Made by a program: the position numbers and the translations under genes. Of a stretch of 64,000 bases of DNA, positions 43,396-52,073 are shown piece by piece. Positions within the stretch are counted from its first letter, which is position 1; every line of letters begins with the position of its first letter. The stretch is from Anaerolineae bacterium (lineage in GTDB: Bacteria > Chloroflexota > Anaerolineae > Aggregatilineales > Phototrophicaceae), in the NCBI GenBank assembly GCA_022842885.1, contig JALHOR010000008.1, positions 28,296 through 92,295 on the forward strand. The letters run 5' to 3'. The notes below the pieces were generated by a model. It saw only the letters and a list, made by a program, of their open reading frames with translations, was not told the origin of the DNA and ran no database searches.

Positions 43396-43818
43396 ATGGG
43401 TGTTGTTTATGTGTGCGAACCATGCCCGCAGTGTGCCTATCAACCACAGCGCCGCTTGCGCTTTCATACCGGGGTTATGGGCATTTTTATCGGATTAGCC
43501 ACCTGTTATGGTTGTCATGAGCTTGTCTCGGTATTTCCGTCACGGGCGAACATCGCGCCCAAAGCTGCCGAAACTGCCGGAGTCGAAAATGGCGTGCGTT
43601 ATTCGCAGCAGGTCGCGCGGGTAGTGGCAGCACGCGCCGATTTATATCCCAATGGCATCCCCTTTGATACATGTTTGCACTGCGGCAGTCCCCATATTGA
43701 ACACTGGCATATCTGGGAAGATGATTATCTGCTGCGGGTAAACAATATAACATATTTGCCGTGTCCCCAATGCGCCAACGGCAGACTAAAACTCATCACC
43801 GAAGGCATGTGGGATTAA
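43396..43818 (+). CDS. Zinc-ribbon-like protein, unknown function
   Basis: A 140-residue protein with four Cys pairs spread over its length: CEPCPQC (start), CYGCH (about 37-41), CLHCG (about 93-97) and CPQC (about 123-126), spacing of paired zinc knuckles that form two or more ribbons. No DNA-binding or enzymatic motif was recognised. It is 68 bp ahead of the FtsK/EccC gene. Confidence 0.7.
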   Translation: MGVVYVCEPCPQCAYQPQRRLRFHTGVMGIFIGLATCYGCHELVSVFPSRANIAPKAAETAGVENGVRYSQQVARVVAARADLYPNGIPFDTCLHCGSPHIEHWHIWEDDYLLRVNNITYLPCPQCANGRLKLITEGMWD

Positions 43819-43886
43819 TCAGGTTTTTTTGCTAACTTTGTGGTTAAATAAAGCCAGAAATCACGTCATGATGCTGGCAATTCATA

Positions 43887-46800
43887 ATGTCTATTCCCCC
43901 GGCGTTACCATCGGCAAATTTTAATCGTCCGCCGCGCTTGCAATTGCCCGCGCTGCCAGATGATGTTGTTGAGATTCCCCCACCTCCCAAACCGGCTGAC
44001 ATGCCAGAACAAAGCCTATGGATTACCATCTTGCCTGTGTTGGGCATTGGGGTGATGGCATTGTTTTATGTGCTGCGGGCAGTGGGCGGCGATACCTTTG
44101 GCAGCGCCATCTTTGCCATCCCGATGCTGCTGCTGGCGACCTTCACCATTGGCGGCACCATTGCGGCACAGCGGTGGCGACGACGCGAATATCGGCGGCG
44201 GCAAATTGAAAGCGATACCAATTATCTGCGCTTGCTGGAACGTAAACAAATTCAGCTACAAGCTGCACAGGATGTACAACTGGCATTGTTGCAGACGCAG
44301 TATCCCGCGCCAGAAACGTATCTACATCGGGCGCTTTCGCCGGATGCCCAATTGTGGGAACGCCGCCCAGAAGACGACGATTTTTTGAGCGTGCGTCCCG
44401 GTTTAGGGCGCGTGTTATCCGCAGTAAAAATTCGCACGCCCCACACCGAAACCGATGCTTCGTTATTAGACCGCGCCCTAGCATTGGCAGACCAATATCG
44501 TTTGCTGCCGGATGCCCCGGTGGTGTTATCGTTGAAATCTGACCATGCGCTCGGTGTATATGGCAAACGCGCTGCTGTCCTCACCAATACGCGGGCGCTG
44601 CTGTGCCAATTGGCGCTGACGCATTCGCCGCAGGATTTGCATTTTTATTTGATTTCGTCCAAAGCTAGTCTCAACGATTGGCGTTGGTTGCGCTGGTTGC
44701 CGCATATCACTTCGACTGAATCCGCGCCACAAGCAGAACATATCGCTTTCACGACAGATGCGACCCGCCGTTTACTTGGCACTTTGGCGCAGTTGATGGA
44801 TGAGCGCCGCGAGAATCGCCAAACCTCACGGTTGCCGCATGTGCTGGTGATTTTTGATGTGCCGCAGCTTGCCGATATGGAGAGCGTGTTTACAACGCTG
44901 CTGCGCGAAGGGCATTTAGTGGGCATATCAGTCATATGCCTGACGACGCAGTTTGAAGAAGTGCCAAGCGATTGCCGCACGGTGTTAGAAATTACCACCG
45001 ATGAGCGTTTTTTATACCAGCATATCGGTGATAACAATGCCACCATCGTCGGCAGCCAACTCGACATGTTACCAGTGCAAGATGCCGAACACATTGCGCG
45101 GGCATTAGCCTCTATCCAAATGACGGAGATGGGCAGTGCCGGGCGTATCCCGCCGCGCGTGGATTTTCTAGAATTGTATAACGCCCAATATGTCGAAGAT
45201 TTGCTCGACATCATCAAGACGCGCTGGCGGCGGCAAATTCAAAAAGGTGTGTTGCCGCATCCTGTCCCCATTGGGCGCGAAAGCCTTGCCGTGACCACCG
45301 AATTATTATTTGATGAAGACCATCACGGTCCGCATGGCGTTCTGGCGGGGACAACAGGTTCAGGCAAGAGCGAATTATTACAAGCATTGGTGTGTGGCTT
45401 GGCACTAGAACATGACCCGCGCTTGTTGAACATGCTGCTGATTGATTTTAAAGGGGGCAGCACGTTTAATGTCTTTGCCGAATTGCCGCATGTTGTTGGC
45501 ATGGTCACAAATCTGGATGGGGTGCATATCCGGCGCACGCTGGAAGCCCTCAAAGCCGAAATCCAGTGGCGGCAAGAATTTTTGAAACAAAAGAACATGC
45601 GCGACATCACCCAATATCATCGTTATTTTTCGCGCAGCGATGACCAGATTCGCAGCGCCGAATATGAGCCGCTGCCGCATTTGTTCATCATCGTGGATGA
45701 ATTCGCGCAGCTTGCCCGCGAGATGCCGGATTTTATGCAAGAGTTAGTCCGTACCGCGCAAATCGGGCGCAGTTTGGGCTTACATCTCATCCTAGGCACA
45801 CAAAGCCCGATGGATGTTATCACCGATGATATGAACGCCAATTTACAATTTCGTATTTGTTTGCGCGTGCAAAACACTGAATCCAGCCGTGCCATGCTGC
45901 GCCGCCCGGACGCCGCTTATTTGCCTTCGGGTCAGCCGGGGCGTGGCTATTTGCAGGTGGGGGAACGCGGCGTTTTTAAATTGTTCCAGACGGCATATGC
46001 CGGCGCCGAATACGAACCCGACAGCGGGCAAGACCAATCGCTGGTGTTAGAACTTGTTACCGATGAAGGCAACGTTATCAATTTACTGCCGGAAAATCCT
46101 TCATCGTATCCCGGCTTGGATGCTGCCCAACCGTATACCGTCGCCCGTGCCATCAGCGATTTAATCACCGCCTACAGCGAAAAACATAAAATCCCGCATC
46201 AGCGTCCGCTGCTGCTTGACCCGCTAAATGACAAAATCACATTGGCAGAGCCGTATCAGCGCATTAAACCCGGTGGTTGGAACGGGCAAGTGTGGCAATC
46301 CGCCGGATATGACCATGAAGGCTATCCAATCCCCATTGGCAGCGCCCCGATTGGGCTGGTGGATGATGTTTATAATCGCACGCAGCATCCCTTGTGGTTG
46401 CATCTGAACATGCGTGAGCAAGGCAAAGATGGGCATGTGTTGATTGTGGGCAGTCCCGGCAGCGGCAAAACGATGGCACTTCGCACGATTGCGCTGAGTT
46501 TGGCGCTGCTGCACGCGCCGGATGCGGTGCATCTGTATTTTTTGAGTTTTACGGGGACAGGCTTAAATGATATTAGCCAACTGCCTCATGCTGTGCGTGT
46601 GATTCATGGCACGGAGACAGAGCGCGTGCGGCGTTTGTTTGGGCGGCTCATCAAAATTTTGGAAGACCGCCAAGCCGCTACTGCCCGCAGTTATAAGCCG
46701 CAAATTGTCGTCTTCGTTGACCAGTTCGAGCAATTCCGCGATGCTTGCCGAGATACGCATTTGGGCGATTTTGAACGGCTCATCAATGAAGGGCGTAGTG

Positions 46801-48107
46801 CGGGGATTTATCTGGTGTTTACCGCCAGCAGTGTCGCCGCCGTGCCGGATAGATTGCGGTCTTTGGTGCAGCAGCGCATCGCGTTACACATTGGCAATCC
46901 GAGCGATTATGTGCTGATGGTGGGACGCATTGAAGGCGTGATAGATGACCATCTGCCGCCCGGACGCGGTTATCTATATCAAAGTCCGCCGCTGTTATGC
47001 CAAATCAGTTTGCCTGCACGCGGCACGAATCCTGATGACCATGCCGCCGCTGAAGATATGCAGAACACGATTTTGGCAATGCGCCGCGCTTATTTGGCTA
47101 TCAAAAAAATTCGCCCGGATGCTGCTACATCGGATGATTTCCATGCGCCGGCGCCGGTGCGCGAACTGCCCATACGGATTCCGTTTAATGCGCTGTTGAA
47201 TTTACAACCAACGCAATATGACCCGACATTAAATATCAAGACACCATTGGGGCGCTGCGATGATGATGCCCTGAGTCTGTTTACATTAGATTGGCGTGGT
47301 GCGGGACCCGATTTTGTGGTTACGGGGTCGCCGGGGTCGGGCAAGACAAATTTGCTGCACGCGGCGGTTTTGATGGCTGCCCGCCAATATGCGCCGCAGC
47401 AGCTACGCTTTATCTTGGTAGATGTGAATCGTCGTAGTTTGCACCCGCTGATTCCCCTCAAGCATGTGCTGAAATATGTGACCGATGCTGCCGATTTACG
47501 CGCCCAATTGCAACAATTGCACGCTGAACTCGCTGCCGCGCATACACCAGAAAATGAGGTCAGGCCGGGTTTGGCGTATCCTGCGACTGTGATTGTGCTG
47601 GATGATTACGATTCACTCACAGAAGCACTCGCGCTGGAACAAGATGTGCTGCGTTTGTTGCGCGATTTGCTGCGGCAGTATGGCGATACGCGCTTGTTCG
47701 TGTGGGCAGCAGGCTATTTGGAACGTACTAGCGACCCGCTGCTGAAACATATTTTGCTGCGCCGCGCTGGTTTCGCGTTTTCCACCAAAGAGAGTTTGCA
47801 AAAATTGTATGTTCGCACGGTGCATCTTTCCGGTGATGCCATGCCCGAAGGCAGAGCCTATTTTGCCCGCAACAACGGTGTTCAGGTGGTGCAAATCGCT
47901 TTGGTCGAAGATGCCGCGCAGCAAGTGTCGCAGGTCAACACCAGCGTTTGGCGCACATCAGACCGGGCAGCATGGCACACCTTAGCGCCGACCACGCCCG
48001 CACAGGCGGCAAATCCGTTGGTTGCTGCTACGTCTCCAAATTCAGGCGATGTGGAGATTGATGTGGCAGGCTTAATTGAGGATTTGTTGGGTAAACCACC
48101 GGAGTGA
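43887..48107 (+). CDS. FtsK/EccC-like ATPase with three P-loop domains (type VII-like)
   Basis: A 1406-residue protein. Two membrane helices near the N-terminus (about 43-60 and 75-92), then a cytosolic part with three ATPase modules: Walker A GTTGSGKS (about 490) with Walker B LFIIVDEFAQL; GSPGSGKT (about 853) with VVFVDQFEQF; and GSPGSGKT (about 1146) with VIVLDDYDSL. The first has the clean DE pair expected for hydrolysis; the second lacks the Glu. Order and size match EccC/EssC, the motor of type VII secretion, and not DNA-translocating FtsK, because the gamma DNA-reading domain is missing. No WXG100 substrate, EccB/D/E or FHA gene was found here. Effector or substrate genes would have to lie elsewhere. 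Confidence 0.85.
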   Translation: MSIPPALPSANFNRPPRLQLPALPDDVVEIPPPPKPADMPEQSLWITILPVLGIGVMALFYVLRAVGGDTFGSAIFAIPMLLLATFTIGGTIAAQRWRRREYRRRQIESDTNYLRLLERKQIQLQAAQDVQLALLQTQYPAPETYLHRALSPDAQLWERRPEDDDFLSVRPGLGRVLSAVKIRTPHTETDASLLDRALALADQYRLLPDAPVVLSLKSDHALGVYGKRAAVLTNTRALLCQLALTHSPQDLHFYLISSKASLNDWRWLRWLPHITSTESAPQAEHIAFTTDATRRLLGTLAQLMDERRENRQTSRLPHVLVIFDVPQLADMESVFTTLLREGHLVGISVICLTTQFEEVPSDCRTVLEITTDERFLYQHIGDNNATIVGSQLDMLPVQDAEHIARALASIQMTEMGSAGRIPPRVDFLELYNAQYVEDLLDIIKTRWRRQIQKGVLPHPVPIGRESLAVTTELLFDEDHHGPHGVLAGTTGSGKSELLQALVCGLALEHDPRLLNMLLIDFKGGSTFNVFAELPHVVGMVTNLDGVHIRRTLEALKAEIQWRQEFLKQKNMRDITQYHRYFSRSDDQIRSAEYEPLPHLFIIVDEFAQLAREMPDFMQELVRTAQIGRSLGLHLILGTQSPMDVITDDMNANLQFRICLRVQNTESSRAMLRRPDAAYLPSGQPGRGYLQVGERGVFKLFQTAYAGAEYEPDSGQDQSLVLELVTDEGNVINLLPENPSSYPGLDAAQPYTVARAISDLITAYSEKHKIPHQRPLLLDPLNDKITLAEPYQRIKPGGWNGQVWQSAGYDHEGYPIPIGSAPIGLVDDVYNRTQHPLWLHLNMREQGKDGHVLIVGSPGSGKTMALRTIALSLALLHAPDAVHLYFLSFTGTGLNDISQLPHAVRVIHGTETERVRRLFGRLIKILEDRQAATARSYKPQIVVFVDQFEQFRDACRDTHLGDFERLINEGRSAGIYLVFTASSVAAVPDRLRSLVQQRIALHIGNPSDYVLMVGRIEGVIDDHLPPGRGYLYQSPPLLCQISLPARGTNPDDHAAAEDMQNTILAMRRAYLAIKKIRPDAATSDDFHAPAPVRELPIRIPFNALLNLQPTQYDPTLNIKTPLGRCDDDALSLFTLDWRGAGPDFVVTGSPGSGKTNLLHAAVLMAARQYAPQQLRFILVDVNRRSLHPLIPLKHVLKYVTDAADLRAQLQQLHAELAAAHTPENEVRPGLAYPATVIVLDDYDSLTEALALEQDVLRLLRDLLRQYGDTRLFVWAAGYLERTSDPLLKHILLRRAGFAFSTKESLQKLYVRTVHLSGDAMPEGRAYFARNNGVQVVQIALVEDAAQQVSQVNTSVWRTSDRAAWHTLAPTTPAQAANPLVAATSPNSGDVEIDVAGLIEDLLGKPPE

Positions 48108-48482
48108 AAAATAAAATTATCGAACCACAAAGAACACGAAGGACACGAAGAAAAATCTTATGAACCACAGAGACACAGAGCGCACTGAGATTTCACGGAG
48201 AAAATAAAGATAGAACCGATTTATCTGGTTTTGAATGGATGTTAAACGTTTTTCACCGCAAAGGCGCAAAGAACGCCAAGAAAATAGAACAAAAATTTCA
48301 CCACAGAGATACGGAGCGCACTGAGGTTTCACGGAGAAAATAAAGATAGACCCGATTTATCTGGTTTTGAATAGATGTTAAACGTTTTTCACCGCAAAGG
48401 CGCAAAGAACGCAAAGGAAACTCTTGTGAACCACAGAGACACAGAGCGCACTGAGGTTTCACGGAGAAAATAAAAGGGTTTT
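48108..48482. repeat. Tandem repeat array upstream of the SUMF1 gene
   Basis: About 2.4 copies of a 130-136-bp unit, starting with CCACAGAGAyACrGAGCGCA at 48165, 48301 and 48431. Each unit contains TTTCACGGAGAAAATAA, GATTTATCTGGTTTTGAAT and TTTTTCACCGCAAAGGCGCA. The left edge (48116-48152) is the CACGAAGGACACGAAG-type purine repeat. No gene. Confidence 0.88.
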
Positions 48483-49274
48483 ATGAAAATACCTACAACT
48501 ACCCAACTTACTGATAGGATTCAAGAAATTATTGGAACTCCTTTTGAGTTATGCGAGATACCGGCAGGTAATTTCATTTTTGGCAATAAAATCGCTGGGA
48601 ATGGCGAGAGAAGGCTAAGATTGCCTGCTTTTGCAGTTGCCAAATACCCTATCACTTATGATCAATTTCAAGTATTTCTAAATGCCGTAGATGGTTTCTT
48701 TTATACACGCTGGTGGGAAGGCTTGCAAGCGGGTCAGAAACATAGTCAACAATATGGCGAGCAAAAATGGAAAAATGCGTTTCATCCTTGTGAGAATGTA
48801 AGCTGGTACGATGCAATTGCCTTTTGCCGTTGGCTATCGGCGCAGCTTGGCAGCATTTACGATATTGATAAAATTCTGGATTGGTCAGCGCGGCTTCCCA
48901 CAGAATTTGAATGGGAGAAAGCAGCACGGGGTACGGATGGGCGTTTATATCCTTATGGTAACACCTATGACAAAACAAAATTAAATAACAGGGGTTTACA
49001 TACAACACCCGTAGATGCTTATCCACAAGGGGGATCCCCTTTTAATGTGCAGGATATGGGCGGTAACGTGCTTGAATGGTGTTTGAGTGATTTCAGGAAT
49101 CCGAAAATCAATCCATCTAGAGAAATTCTTGATTCAGGCAGGGCGCGGGTAGCACGCGGTGGTGGCTTTTTATCGTCTCCCCGCATCCCCAGCACAGCTT
49201 ATCGGCTGAAAAGTGGACCTCAACGCCGGAAAGATAAGATTGGCTTTCGGATTGTCTGTGCTATATACACATAA
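48483..49274 (+). CDS. SUMF1/formylglycine-generating-enzyme-like protein
   Basis: A 263-residue SUMF1-fold protein: IPAGNFIFGN at the start, VAKYPITYDQFQVFL, VSWYDAIAFCRWLSAQLG, LPTEFEWEKAARGTDGRLYPYG, NVQDMGGNVLEWC and VARGGGF, ending FRIVCAIYT. The domain covers whole-length FGE, but one of the Cys residues used for copper in true formylglycine-generating enzymes cannot be seen, so it may be a binding-type relative as in many bacterial regulators. The gene is A+T-richer than neighbours and starts directly after the tandem repeats. Confidence 0.85.
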   Translation: MKIPTTTQLTDRIQEIIGTPFELCEIPAGNFIFGNKIAGNGERRLRLPAFAVAKYPITYDQFQVFLNAVDGFFYTRWWEGLQAGQKHSQQYGEQKWKNAFHPCENVSWYDAIAFCRWLSAQLGSIYDIDKILDWSARLPTEFEWEKAARGTDGRLYPYGNTYDKTKLNNRGLHTTPVDAYPQGGSPFNVQDMGGNVLEWCLSDFRNPKINPSREILDSGRARVARGGGFLSSPRIPSTAYRLKSGPQRRKDKIGFRIVCAIYT

Positions 49275-49397
49275 AATAATTAATAAAAATATTTGATTTA
49301 TCCTTCACCTCTTTGTGCTATTGCGACTTTGTGTTAAGTTTTTGAATCCCTCTTCTTTTCCAACACTCGCTTGAATGCTGCTATTTGGCTCGTAAAA

Positions 49398-49823
49398 CTA
49401 AGGTGTGCCAGTTTGATTGTGATAGTTTCGCACCAACATTCCGCCAGCATGGCGCAGCCCCAAACGTTCATAAAATGGCACAACATTGTCATCACACATC
49501 AGGTCAATGCTGTAGAGATGGCTCAGGCTGGCAAGCATCCGTTTGACCAATTCACTCCCGATGCCTTGCCCCTGATATGCCGACAGCACTTCCAAATTTG
49601 GAATGAATGCCGCCAGCACCCCGTCGCTTATCGCGCTGATAAAGCCGACGACGCGCCCTTCAGCCAGTGCCAACCACACTTTGTAACTGCCATGCAGCAG
49701 CCGCAAATGCGTTTCCGGCGTCGGTGGATTGCCCCAACCCACAAAAAAACCTTGCAGTTGGTCAGCCGTGATGGTATCTAGCAAATCGGTATAGATGATT
49801 ATGGTAGTTTCTCCGGTTCTCAT
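49398..49823 (-). CDS. GNAT-family N-acetyltransferase
   Basis: A 141-residue enzyme. Central motif VLSAYQGQGIGSELVKRML (acetyl-CoA loop QGQGIG) and C-terminal VPFYERLGLRHAGGM are as in small GNATs of the YhbS/RimI kind. Start at the ATG 49821-49823; the upstream gene is 43 bp away. Substrate unknown. Confidence 0.85.
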   Translation of the reverse strand: MRTGETTIIIYTDLLDTITADQLQGFFVGWGNPPTPETHLRLLHGSYKVWLALAEGRVVGFISAISDGVLAAFIPNLEVLSAYQGQGIGSELVKRMLASLSHLYSIDLMCDDNVVPFYERLGLRHAGGMLVRNYHNQTGTP

Positions 49824-49865
49824 GAATTCAAAATATAAGTTGTCTTCCCTGTTTTATGAGCTATT

Positions 49866-50720
49866 TTATTCCGCCTTATGTTCCAGCAATCGTTTTAATG
49901 CTGCTTGCCAAGCATCCACACTCATGCGGATTTGCTGGCGTTGGGTGCTGGTGAGCGTTGTGGGGAAGGGCAGATGAGCATCGTTGTAGTGCTGGTGGTC
50001 ACGGATTTGCGCGGCAATCCCGGCAACCTCATAAGCGCGAGTGTAAGCAGGTTGTAAATCTACTGGAATAACGTCCGTTTCCAACGGCAGAGCAATGCGT
50101 GGCAGCGATTCTGCCAGTTCAATGCCAATCAACTGTGGAATTTTTCCGGGCAAATAGACCAGCACATGATAGGGATAGGTCTTCATCAAGATGGCATCCA
50201 TGAGGCGTGTCAAAGAGCGTGTCAAATCAATCTCAACAAAATTGACACCATTGCCCAGCAGACGCCAACGCCGATTTTGATATTCCAGTATCTCTTGCGG
50301 ACTGGTTTTATTGCGGGGAGAAATCAATTCCACGACTGTAATCAAGCGCCCGGTGTCCATTTCATCAATAAAAATGGCTTCTTGCCCCATTGCCGCACTT
50401 TCTAATGCCAATCCCGATATTGCCTGAATACTTTCCGCTGCTGTGCTGTAATCCAACTGAAAACCGACGATAGGCGTTTCTGATGAGCGTTCAACAAAAA
50501 TATCGGGTTTGCTGCGTTCTGTGATGGTGAGGCTGGTCTCACGCCCGGCAAAATAACCTAATTGTTGTAACGGGTTTTGGATTTGCTCCAGCAAATAGCC
50601 AATCATGCCGGCATGAATTTGGTGAAAATAACGCCCCGCCTCTGCCCAGGGGTCAATCTGACCCGGAAAAGCACCTTTTTCCAACAATTCTACATAAGCC
50701 ACTGGTAAGCGTGGTCGCAT
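49866..50720 (-). CDS. DUF4058-family protein
   Basis: A 284-residue protein that matches the DUF4058 pattern common in Cyanobacteria and Chloroflexota: an aspartate-containing PGQIDPWAEAGRYFHQIHA start, SKPDIFVE, the nuclease-like VVELISPRNKT (an E-x-x-S-P-x-N-K, as in Uma2-type folds), GVNFVEIDLTR, and the long C-terminal helix. Possibly a PD-(D/E)xK-related fold, activity untested. GGAG before the ATG. Confidence 0.86.
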   Translation of the reverse strand: MRPRLPVAYVELLEKGAFPGQIDPWAEAGRYFHQIHAGMIGYLLEQIQNPLQQLGYFAGRETSLTITERSKPDIFVERSSETPIVGFQLDYSTAAESIQAISGLALESAAMGQEAIFIDEMDTGRLITVVELISPRNKTSPQEILEYQNRRWRLLGNGVNFVEIDLTRSLTRLMDAILMKTYPYHVLVYLPGKIPQLIGIELAESLPRIALPLETDVIPVDLQPAYTRAYEVAGIAAQIRDHQHYNDAHLPFPTTLTSTQRQQIRMSVDAWQAALKRLLEHKAE

Positions 50721-50824
50721 AATAAAACTCCTATGCTCATGCGATGCATTATATCATGTGCTATCCAAAGTAGACGACATCACCGCCTTGACACGTCCTG
50801 AACCCGCTGTTATGATAATTTCAT

Positions 50825-50926
50825 CTCATTTAGAGTGGGCGAGAGATACGGCTCAGTGACCCCACAGCAACCCCCGAAGCGTCGGGACGGTGCTAACTCC
50901 GTCAGGTAAAAGTCCTGGAAGATGAG
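50825..50926 (+). promoter_or_regulatory. SAM riboswitch (SAM-I type S-box)
   Basis: Closing stem P1 pairs CTCATTT (50825-50831) with AGATGAG (50920-50926). Conserved elements inside: ACGGCTCAGTGACC, the CAGCAACC strand, and further on GGTGCTAA with the closing GTCAGG...TCCTGG arm. This is the S-box core that binds S-adenosylmethionine. A terminator follows at 50947-50976, and the nucleoside phosphorylase begins 69 bp after the riboswitch. Confidence 0.9.
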
Positions 50927-50946
50927 CCGCCGACGATTAAATTCTG

Positions 50947-50976
50947 CGCTCCTTCCAGTATGAAGGGGCGTTTTGC
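50947..50976 (+). terminator. Expression-platform terminator of the SAM riboswitch
   Basis: CGCTCCTTC (50947-50955) pairs with GAAGGGGCG (50962-50970), then TTTT. With SAM bound the P1 stem would let it form and stop transcription before the downstream gene. Confidence 0.85.
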
Positions 50977-50995
50977 GTTTAAGAGGGAGAAACGA

Positions 50996-51766
50996 ATGCC
51001 AGCACAAACCTATCCGATTTTAGAATTTGATACGACCACCAGCGCAATGATTGAACCTGCTGAAATTTTGCGCCCATTGGACACGATGCCTGAAGCCGTC
51101 GTCTTGTGTTTTTTCCAAGAGGTCATCACCGCCATTTGTGGCGATGGCAAAGCCGAGATTATCTTTCGTCTCAGCAGCGAAATCGGCAAAAATCCGGTTT
51201 ATCATTTGGAACAAAATGGGCAAGCTGTCGCCGTGATTCATGCTGGCACAGGGGCGCCGTTATCAGCCGCCTTCATGGAAGAAGCCATCGCCTTGGGTGG
51301 TAAAAAATTTATCGCGTGTGGCGGCGCAGGTGTTTTGGATAGCAGTATCGGTGTTGGGCATGTGATTATTCCGACGGCGGCGGTGCGCGATGAAGGCACA
51401 TCGTATCATTATCTGCCGCCCACCCGCGAAATACAGGCAGATTTAAGCGTCGTGCAGCATATTGTGGACGTGCTAGAAAAACATAACATTCCCCACGACC
51501 AAGGCAAAACGTGGACAACCGATGCGATTTACCGCGAGACTCGTCCCAAAGTAGCACAGCGCCGTGCCGAAGGTTGCATCTGTGTCGAGATGGAAACTGC
51601 CGCGTTTCTGGCAGTGGCACAATTCCGGGGGGTGCAGTTTGGGCAATTGTTGTATGGCGGTGATGATGTCGGCGGCGATATTTGGGACAGTCGCCGTTGG
51701 AATCGGGATGTCTCCACCCGCGAGAAATTATTCTGGCTGGCGGTGGAATGTGCGCTGAGTCTTTAA
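50996..51766 (+). CDS. Nucleoside phosphorylase (probable MTA/SAH-type salvage enzyme)
   Basis: The protein has 256 residues from the ATG at 50996, after AGAGGGAG. PNP/MTAN fold: VIHAGTGAPLSAAFMEEAI (phosphate/ribose loop), FIACGGAGVLDSSIGVGHVII, and EGCICVEMETAAFLAVAQF (the E-M-E motif holding the ribose). A SAM riboswitch upstream is not usual for ordinary uridine or purine phosphorylases and suggests that the substrate is methylthioadenosine, S-adenosylhomocysteine or a related nucleoside whose recycling feeds methionine. That link is inferred. Stand-alone transcript. Confidence 0.85.
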   Translation: MPAQTYPILEFDTTTSAMIEPAEILRPLDTMPEAVVLCFFQEVITAICGDGKAEIIFRLSSEIGKNPVYHLEQNGQAVAVIHAGTGAPLSAAFMEEAIALGGKKFIACGGAGVLDSSIGVGHVIIPTAAVRDEGTSYHYLPPTREIQADLSVVQHIVDVLEKHNIPHDQGKTWTTDAIYRETRPKVAQRRAEGCICVEMETAAFLAVAQFRGVQFGQLLYGGDDVGGDIWDSRRWNRDVSTREKLFWLAVECALSL

Positions 51767-52073
51767 TTGAAATGAGACGCCGAGAACGCAGAAAAAATAT
51801 TTCACCACAGAGGCACAGAGTTCACGGAGGCTTCACGGAGAACCTTCACAAGCCATTTGAGAAGTCTTATTTGTAGGGGCGAGGCATGCCTCGCCCCTGC
51901 TGGAAAACACCCCTTTTCAAATGGTCTCTCAGGGCAGTCAAAAGACTAAGAAGATTGGGAGCAATATTTACCAAAGTGTTTAGACTGCCAACACAGAAAC
52001 GGCGTACAATAAAAGTGTCATCATCCGCCCTTTGGCAACCTATCCTAAAAACTGATATGAGGCGAACCATACT
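51767..52073. other. Intergenic region with repeats and MITE-like element B
   Basis: No gene. From 51788 it carries CCACAGAGGCACAGAG-type text, related to the 48.2 kb repeat unit. At 51853-51924 there is a palindromic element (see that entry). The right 100 bp should hold the promoter of the TPR gene; no clear boxes. Confidence 0.5.
51853..51924. repeat. MITE-like element B
   Basis: Left end CCATTTGAGAAG (51853-51864), right end CTTTTCAAATGG (51913-51924), with a core at 51873-51900 related to element A: arms GTAGGGGCGAGG and CCTCGCCCCTGC. The terminal repeats differ from those of element A while the core is shared. Confidence 0.7.

Noticed and set aside
44645..45217. 190-codon minus-strand frame within the FtsK/EccC-like gene
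   Set aside because: Shadow of a strongly coding opposite strand; no recognisable domain.
48165..48477. Repeat array as a CRISPR
   Set aside because: Units are about 130 bp with no short repeat/spacer alternation, and there are no cas genes in the window.
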